DNA of 12,265 nucleotides from Rhodospirillaceae bacterium (lineage in GTDB: Bacteria > Pseudomonadota > Alphaproteobacteria > Rhodospirillales > Magnetospirillaceae). Shown in pieces: positions 8,017-12,265 of the stretch (position 1 is its first letter; each line of letters begins with the position of its first letter). Below the pieces are notes generated by a model that searched no databases, had not been told where the DNA came from, and saw only the letters and a program-made list of their open reading frames with translations. The DNA lies in NCBI GenBank assembly GCA_013349735.1, contig DUZC01000042.1:1-12265 (forward strand), read 5' to 3'. A program made the position numbers and the translations under genes.

Positions 8017-8532
8017 TCAATAATCCAGGCAGGGCGAAAGCAAAATGGTGCCCGCTTCCATATCGAAAGCCGCGCCAGACGGCACCAGACAGACCCGAAA
8101 CTGAAACTGTTTGATATGGCCGCCTTCCGCCGCGATTATTTGGCGCACCAGCCGTTCGACCATTTGATAAACCACCAGGGCACTGACATCGTTCCCGCCC
8201 TGGCAGTCGGCAATGTCGTTGGCCAGATGATCAACCAGATTTTGTTCAGTCAAAGCCAAATTGACCCCAGGATTAAACAAAAGATTGAACAGACGCCGTT
8301 TAAAGCGCGGCATCATTTGCTGCCAATCGGACCAAAGCCCAGCGTCTAAATAGCGGAAATACAAACGGGGCGAGTCCCCGGGCGCATGATAAAAGCGCCA
8401 ATTCGGAAAGAGGCTACGAAGCAGAAACAGCCACGGACTATCGACGCCCCGGCTGGTCACCAGCAACGCCCCCAGCAGAAAACAAAAATAGATACTAAAA
8501 ATAACCAGACTTACCGACAAGGCAGCACCCAA
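8017..8532 (-). CDS. Small one-TM protein, possible SdpA/DUF5819-like partner of the HTTM protein
   Basis: The open frame encodes up to 171 residues: a single membrane segment at about 6-26 (SVSLVIFSIYFCFLLGALLV), then a soluble domain. LFPNWRFYHAPGDSPRLYF at about 41-59 recalls the P-x-W-x-F-x-x-P pattern of SdpA and DUF5819 proteins, which are often encoded next to HTTM genes. That likeness is weak and recalled from memory. The rest has no motif I recognise. Cysteines at 110, 148 and 168 could face the periplasm. The start is uncertain: only TTG codons (8532, or 8520) open the frame, neither has a ribosome binding site, and a TGA sits 9 nt upstream in frame. A consensus AGGAGG at 8586-8591 points into a different frame. 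The gene may be frameshifted or coupled to a leader. It is first of three tightly linked genes. Confidence 0.6.
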   Translation of the reverse strand: MGAALSVSLVIFSIYFCFLLGALLVTSRGVDSPWLFLLRSLFPNWRFYHAPGDSPRLYFRYLDAGLWSDWQQMMPRFKRRLFNLLFNPGVNLALTEQNLVDHLANDIADCQGGNDVSALVVYQMVERLVRQIIAAEGGHIKQFQFRVCLVPSGAAFDMEAGTILLSPCLDY

Positions 8533-8573
8533 GACAGAGCATCAGAAAGGAAGGCTTCCGATATAAGTCCCAC
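8511..8573 (-). other. 20-codon leader frame behind a consensus Shine-Dalgarno
   Basis: On the minus strand AGGAGG (8591 to 8586) is followed 12 nt later by GTG at 8573, opening a 20-codon frame (GLISEAFLSDALSWVLPCR after the start) that ends at TAA 8513-8511. It overlaps the first codons of the 171-residue membrane protein gene in another frame. Adding one G to the GGG run near 8527-8529 would fuse it to that gene as ...ALSWGAALSVSLVIF.... It is therefore either a coupling leader peptide or the true N-terminus of the downstream gene, separated by a frameshift. The 12-nt spacing is longer than ideal. Confidence 0.3.
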
Positions 8574-8733
8574 GGTCGCGCCTATCCTCCTGCAAAGATA
8601 GCTAAAAACAGCGAAGCGCACCATACTAGCCAACTGTTATAGACTGCCATTTCTGAGAGTCTTGACCTTTTTGGCTTTCTTGCTTCCGGTGACGGCTTTG
8701 GATAAAGAAGCAAATCACCCAAACCCTGAACCT

Positions 8734-10344
8734 ATGGACCGCAGTCCGGTTTCCAGGATTTGGCTGACCTGGGGTCTGGTGGCTTTATTGGGCCTGGTCT
8801 TTGTGATCCAAATGACCATGGTCCAAAAGGGCCCGCAAGAGCTTGACGTCAACGACCTTATCGCCTTAGGGGGACTGGAACATCGTCTGGTTCTGCGCCA
8901 GGGGGAATGGTTCCGCTTGTTGACAGCGACATTGCTGCATCATGACGTCTTTCATCTGGTTTTAAATATTTTTGCGCTGGTCCTGGTCGGACCCCGCCTT
9001 GAACGCCTGGCGGGCAGCGCCTGGCTTGGTACTATTTTCCTGGCAGCGGCACTGACCGGGTCGCTGATGTCGCTGACGATCAATAGCGAAAACATTGTCT
9101 CGGTCGGCGCCTCGGGAGCGATCATGGGGGTTCTGGCAGCGCTCGCTGTCCTGTCACGAAGGGTCCCAGCAGGTCAGGAAAGAAGAAGACTGCAGTCCCT
9201 GACCGCCCAGATGTTGATCCCCTCGCTGCTTCCCTTGGCCTCGATGCTCAATTCTGGGCAAATTGATTACGGGGCTCATCTTGGCGGCGCGCTGGGCGGG
9301 GCCGCCCTCGGTCTGCTGGTCCTTGGCGTTTGGCCAGAGGGTTCGAAAGCCCCCCGAGCGCGGCGACCCGCGGCGGCTTTTGCCGGGCTGGGGCTCTGCT
9401 TGACGCTTTTCTCCCTGCCCCTGGCATGGCAGCACGCCCCCACTCGGTCCAAGGCAGCGCAAGACCCGATGGTCGCGGCGGAAGCAGGGGACGCCTCGGC
9501 TCAATATCAGCTTGGGGTCATCTATGCGAGCGGACGCGGTACGACGCAGGATTATGTCAAAGCTTTGTTTTGGTTCCGCAAATCGGCTGACCAGAATTTT
9601 GCGCCGGCCCAGGTTGCGCTTGGCAGTCTTTATGCGGAAGGCCTGGCTGTTCCCAAAGACAATGAAGAAATGCTGCGATGGTACCTCAAGGCCGCCAATC
9701 AAGGCTTTGCCATCGCCCAATATGATCTGGGCGTCAAATATAGTTACGGCCTGGGGGTACCCCAGAGCTATTCCGAAGCCATCCAATGGTATCGCAAGGC
9801 GGCAGACCAGGGATTTGCCGCCGCACAAAACAACCTCGCGGTGCTCTATCAAAATGGGGACGGCCTGCCCCAGGATGTCGCCGAAGCCATGCGTTGGTTT
9901 GCCAAGGCAGCCGATCAGGGTTTTGTGAACGCCGAGGTCAATCTCGGCAACGGCTACAAACAAGGCCATGGTGTTCCTCAGGATGACGCCATGGCCCTGA
10001 AATGGTACCGCAAAGCGGCCGAGCAAGGCTTCGCTCCAGCCCAGTTCAATCTTGCTCTGATGTATCAGGATGGCTTGGCCGTCCCGCAAGACGACGCCAT
10101 GGCCATGCATTGGTATCGCAAGGCTGCCGACCAGGGATTTGTGATGGCTCTGATTAATCTCGGCGCAGGCTATCATCTCGGTCAGGGCATCGAGAAAAGC
10201 GATATCCAAGCCTATAAATATTTCGCAATTGCGGCCCAAAAGGGAAATAAACAAGCCGCCGCCAATCGTGATTTTCTGGCCAGGACTCTTTCCCCGACCG
10301 AACTTGCGCAAGCGCAGAAGCTGGCGGCCGAATGGCAACCTTGA
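8734..10344 (+). CDS. Rhomboid intramembrane serine protease fused to Sel1 repeats
   Basis: The 536-residue protein joins a rhomboid protease to a repeat domain. Rhomboids cleave membrane-spanning segments inside the bilayer. Visible rhomboid features are HHDVFHLVLN (H74 and N78 of the oxyanion region), the catalytic serine S127 in VGASGAIMG, and the catalytic histidine H182 in GAHLGG. Membrane segments lie at about 9-29, 72-87, 96-112, 123-141, 155-172 and 179-198. A seventh at 212-231 should place the C-terminus in the periplasm (inference). Residues 253-504 are seven 36-residue Sel1 repeats, which usually bind proteins. I chose ATG 8734 because it begins just before the first membrane segment; a TTG at 8662 would add 24 residues. 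Neither has a clear ribosome binding site. It is divergent from the HTTM operon and followed by a terminator. Confidence 0.9.
   Translation: MDRSPVSRIWLTWGLVALLGLVFVIQMTMVQKGPQELDVNDLIALGGLEHRLVLRQGEWFRLLTATLLHHDVFHLVLNIFALVLVGPRLERLAGSAWLGTIFLAAALTGSLMSLTINSENIVSVGASGAIMGVLAALAVLSRRVPAGQERRRLQSLTAQMLIPSLLPLASMLNSGQIDYGAHLGGALGGAALGLLVLGVWPEGSKAPRARRPAAAFAGLGLCLTLFSLPLAWQHAPTRSKAAQDPMVAAEAGDASAQYQLGVIYASGRGTTQDYVKALFWFRKSADQNFAPAQVALGSLYAEGLAVPKDNEEMLRWYLKAANQGFAIAQYDLGVKYSYGLGVPQSYSEAIQWYRKAADQGFAAAQNNLAVLYQNGDGLPQDVAEAMRWFAKAADQGFVNAEVNLGNGYKQGHGVPQDDAMALKWYRKAAEQGFAPAQFNLALMYQDGLAVPQDDAMAMHWYRKAADQGFVMALINLGAGYHLGQGIEKSDIQAYKYFAIAAQKGNKQAAANRDFLARTLSPTELAQAQKLAAEWQP
9490..10245 (+). repeat. 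Seven tandem 108-nt (36-residue) Sel1 repeats
   Basis: Seven in-frame units of exactly 36 residues follow the pattern F-A-x-A-Q-x-x-L-G-x-x-Y-x-x-G-x-G-V-P-Q-x-x-x-x-A-x-x-W-Y-x-K-A-A-x-Q-G. Units 3-6 are the closest to one another, for example VPQDDAMA occurs in both units 5 and 6. Unit 1 (ending KSADQN) and unit 7 (ending AIAAQKG) are the most diverged, as is usual for caps of a solenoid. The repeat is inside the rhomboid gene. Confidence 0.9.
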
Positions 10345-10408
10345 GCCTTATCAAAAATGCCGCCATGATTAAGCGAGCCCGTTGCTCACCCGGTAGAATC
10401 CACCAATC

Positions 10409-10430
10409 ACGGCAAGCTTGCCGTTTTTTT
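10409..10430 (+). terminator. Intrinsic terminator after the rhomboid-Sel1 gene
   Basis: The palindrome ACGGCAAGCTTGCCGT (6-bp GC-rich stem with a 4-nt AGCT loop) runs directly into seven T residues. It lies about 65 nt after the rhomboid stop and should separate that gene from the sensor gene downstream. Confidence 0.8.
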
Positions 10431-10444
10431 ACCGCGATTTACAA

Positions 10445-10473
10445 TTGAATGACATGAGTTCGTCTTTTACAAA
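10445..10473 (+). promoter_or_regulatory. Possible promoter of the PAS sensor gene
   Basis: TTGAAT (10445-10450) and TACAAA (10468-10473) are separated by 17 nt and match the sigma-70 consensus at 4 of 6 positions each. They lie between the terminator and the sensor start, about 50 nt upstream of the GTG. The region is AT-rich, so chance matches are likely. Confidence 0.3.
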
Positions 10474-10523
10474 TAACGAAAAAATTACTGACTAGATTTT
10501 GCCAACCCACAATAGAGGCCTTT

Positions 10524-12265
10524 GTGCGCACACAAAGAAGATCAATTAAGTCAACATTTATTATTTCTGTTATAGCTGTAAATATTTTTGTTTCCGGGTT
10601 GATGGCTTATGGATTATTAACAGAAAGAGAAAGACAAGAAAATGAGGTGAGATCTTCTTTAGAAAACATGGCTCTTTTACTTGAACAAAACATCAGTAAC
10701 GATGCCAGTAAAATTGATATCGTCCTTAAGGCGATAAGCAGTGAGTTAGAAGCCGTTTTGCAAACAAAAGGCCATTTTGACGAGGCTAGTGTTAACTCAA
10801 TACTGAATCAGAGAAGCGCCTGGCTTAACGAGGATGTTGAATTTCGCGTTACGGATGAATCCGGAAACTTAAAATATGGCAATAGTATAGATAACAAACA
10901 CTACCAAAGTATTAGTGACTTAGATTATTTTATTAACGCCAAAACAAATAATGACAAAAAAACATTTGTATCAAACCTATTTTTTGGGCGCGTCACTAAA
11001 TCATGGATTATTGCATTCGGACATCGTTACAATTTTCCTGACGGAAGATTTGCAGGTATTATCTCAGCCAGAGTATTGGTCAGTCATTTTACTGACCAAA
11101 TGTCAGGTCTACATCTTGGCAAAAACGATATAGCGCTCTTGCGTGACACCAATAAAGCGCTGATTTCACGCTTTCCACCCTCGGACATTCCAACCCAACA
11201 GGTCGGCACCAAAACTTTTTCTAAAGAGCTCCAGGCTGTTATCGAGTCCGGGGTTCGGGAACAAACATTTCACACACCACAAGCTGGCGACAGAATCGAA
11301 CGAACGCAAGCCTATCGCCGGCTTACCGCGGTGCCGTTCCATTTAGTGGTGGGGATGTCCAGCGAGGATTATATGGCGGGCTGGCGCTCTACCTTGGTTA
11401 AAGCGGTTATTATCGCTTTGGCTTTTCTGCTCATCACGACCTTCGCTGCCTGGCGCATGCAGTCCTTTATTGCCAAAAACGACGAGTTGACCACACAGAT
11501 CCGACGCCAGCGCGATCAAATGCTGACCTTCCTCGATTCGATGCCTCAGCATATCGCCGTTCTTGACCAGGAGGGAAGAATCACCCTGGTTAACAAGGCT
11601 TGGCGCGACTTTTCGATCGCCAATGGCGGTCCCAGCAATTACTGCATTGGTGAAATTTATGGATCGGTTTGCTGTGGACCGGATATTGGTTTGGAAACAC
11701 CCAGCCCTTCGGCACAAACGATCTATGACATCGTAGAAGGTCGCCTATTCCGGTTTTCGATGGACTATCCTTGTGATTCGCCAAGCGAAAAGCGCTGGTT
11801 CCGCCTGGATATCGCGTCCCTTGCCGGCGATGAGCCGGGGGCAATCGTCTCCCATACCAATGTTACCCAACATTATGAGATGGAGGAAAAACTTCGCGCT
11901 AGCCGCGATCGCTTCGCGGCCTTTGCCGAAGCGTCGTCCGACTGGTTCTGGGAGATGGATTGGAATCTCCGATTCAGCTGGTTTTCACAACGTTTCTGGC
12001 ATGTGACGGGTCGAGACCCCGCCACTATCATTGGCAAACGTCGCGAAGATTTGATTGTCGAAATTGATCCGGACGCTCTTGAGCGGCATCTCGCCGATCT
12101 TCGCGCCCATCGTGCCTTCCGAGACTTCCAATACCCCATCGATACCCCAGCAGGTCAAAAATATTTTCGGGTCAGCGGCATCCCGTTTTTCGCGGATGAC
12201 GGGATGTTCCTCGGTTATCGGGGAACAGGAACCGAGATCACCGCACTGAAAGAAATTGAAGCGCA
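10524..12265 (+). CDS. Membrane sensor protein: Cache-like domain plus two PAS domains, C-terminus off the right edge
   Basis: I translated this by hand; the frame is open from GTG 10524 to the edge (580 codons). AGAGG at 10514-10518, 5 nt before the GTG, supports this start. Order: membrane segment at about 12-33; a periplasmic domain at about 34-290 resembling the Cache/PDC sensors of diguanylate cyclases (FPDGRFAGIISARVLVSHF at 171-189); membrane segment at about 291-309; a linker helix; PAS 1 at about 331-450 with the RWF and YPCDSP elements of a common PAS subtype; PAS 2 at about 461-578, ending in GYRGTGTEITALKE. The output module is outside the window; a histidine kinase or GGDEF/EAL domain is expected. 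The ligand is unknown. PAS 1 has cysteines 374, 383, 384 and 417. The first ~200 codons are far more AT-rich than the rest and rich in AAA, AAT, TTA and ATA, suggesting transfer or domain exchange. Confidence 0.85.
   Translation, partial: MRTQRRSIKSTFIISVIAVNIFVSGLMAYGLLTERERQENEVRSSLENMALLLEQNISNDASKIDIVLKAISSELEAVLQTKGHFDEASVNSILNQRSAWLNEDVEFRVTDESGNLKYGNSIDNKHYQSISDLDYFINAKTNNDKKTFVSNLFFGRVTKSWIIAFGHRYNFPDGRFAGIISARVLVSHFTDQMSGLHLGKNDIALLRDTNKALISRFPPSDIPTQQVGTKTFSKELQAVIESGVREQTFHTPQAGDRIERTQAYRRLTAVPFHLVVGMSSEDYMAGWRSTLVKAVIIALAFLLITTFAAWRMQSFIAKNDELTTQIRRQRDQMLTFLDSMPQHIAVLDQEGRITLVNKAWRDFSIANGGPSNYCIGEIYGSVCCGPDIGLETPSPSAQTIYDIVEGRLFRFSMDYPCDSPSEKRWFRLDIASLAGDEPGAIVSHTNVTQHYEMEEKLRASRDRFAAFAEASSDWFWEMDWNLRFSWFSQRFWHVTGRDPATIIGKRREDLIVEIDPDALERHLADLRAHRAFRDFQYPIDTPAGQKYFRVSGIPFFADDGMFLGYRGTGTEITALKEIEA

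Noticed and set aside
8636..8664. TATAAC-like -10 on the minus strand as a promoter for the HTTM operon
   Set aside because: The matching -35 position reads CAAGAC, a poor fit, and the box would lie within the putative divergent promoter region without other support.
9154..10338. 394-codon antisense frame opposite the rhomboid-Sel1 gene
   Set aside because: It is the mirror of the tandem Sel1 repeats: the periodic codon pattern keeps the reverse frame free of stops. The product has no coherent domain, and the plus-strand gene is certain.
10370..10423. tRNA-like stretch (GGTAGAATCC, short hairpin GAGC...GCTC) before the terminator
   Set aside because: It lacks a proper T-loop, anticodon arm and acceptor stem; the resemblance is limited to a few bases.

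Overview
The window looks like chromosomal DNA of an alphaproteobacterium, probably of Rhodospirillales type. I base this on a moderately GC-rich composition, frequent GTG and TTG starts, and the family-level resemblance and arrangement of the first four genes (a DUF3971/AsmA-like envelope protein divergent from glnE, then a Bcp-type peroxiredoxin and a DUF455 ferritin-like protein). No plasmid, phage, IS element, CRISPR array, tRNA or rRNA was found.

Layout. (1) Positions 1-2113, minus strand: the N-terminal ~704 codons of a large membrane-anchored DUF3971/AsmA-like (YhdP-type) protein that runs off the left edge. (2) A ~276-bp divergent intergenic region with an extended -10 box pointing at glnE. 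(3) Positions 2390-6566, plus strand: glnE - bcp - DUF455 genes, each start overlapping the previous stop by 4 nt, so one tightly coupled operon for nitrogen control (GlnE), peroxide defence (Bcp) and a probable diiron ferritin-like protein. (4) Positions 6545-8532, minus strand: a compact three-gene operon, convergent with and overlapping the DUF455 gene. In transcription order it encodes a one-TM small protein resembling SdpA/DUF5819-type partners, a polytopic HTTM (vitamin K-dependent carboxylase-like) membrane protein, and a soluble HExxH protein resembling the EF-P hydroxylase EpmC/YfcM. (5) Positions 8734-10344, plus strand: a rhomboid intramembrane serine protease fused to seven Sel1 repeats, followed by an intrinsic terminator. 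(6) Positions 10524 to the right edge, plus strand: the N-terminal 580 codons of a membrane sensor (Cache-type periplasmic domain, then two PAS domains) whose output domain lies outside the window.

The most unusual part is region 4 with its neighbour 5. An SdpA-like/HTTM pair is co-transcribed with an EpmC-like metalloenzyme and lies head-to-head with a rhomboid protease. This could be a peptide or protein modification/maturation cassette at the inner membrane, but that function is inference. The first gene of that operon also has an odd 5' end: a consensus AGGAGG leads into a 20-codon frame that ends inside the gene, suggesting a leader, or a single-base frameshift. The second unusual item is the sensor gene, whose sensory half is strikingly AT-rich (22-28% GC in sampled 60-nt blocks) while its PAS half matches the rest of the window. 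This points to a mosaic gene or an imported sensor domain.
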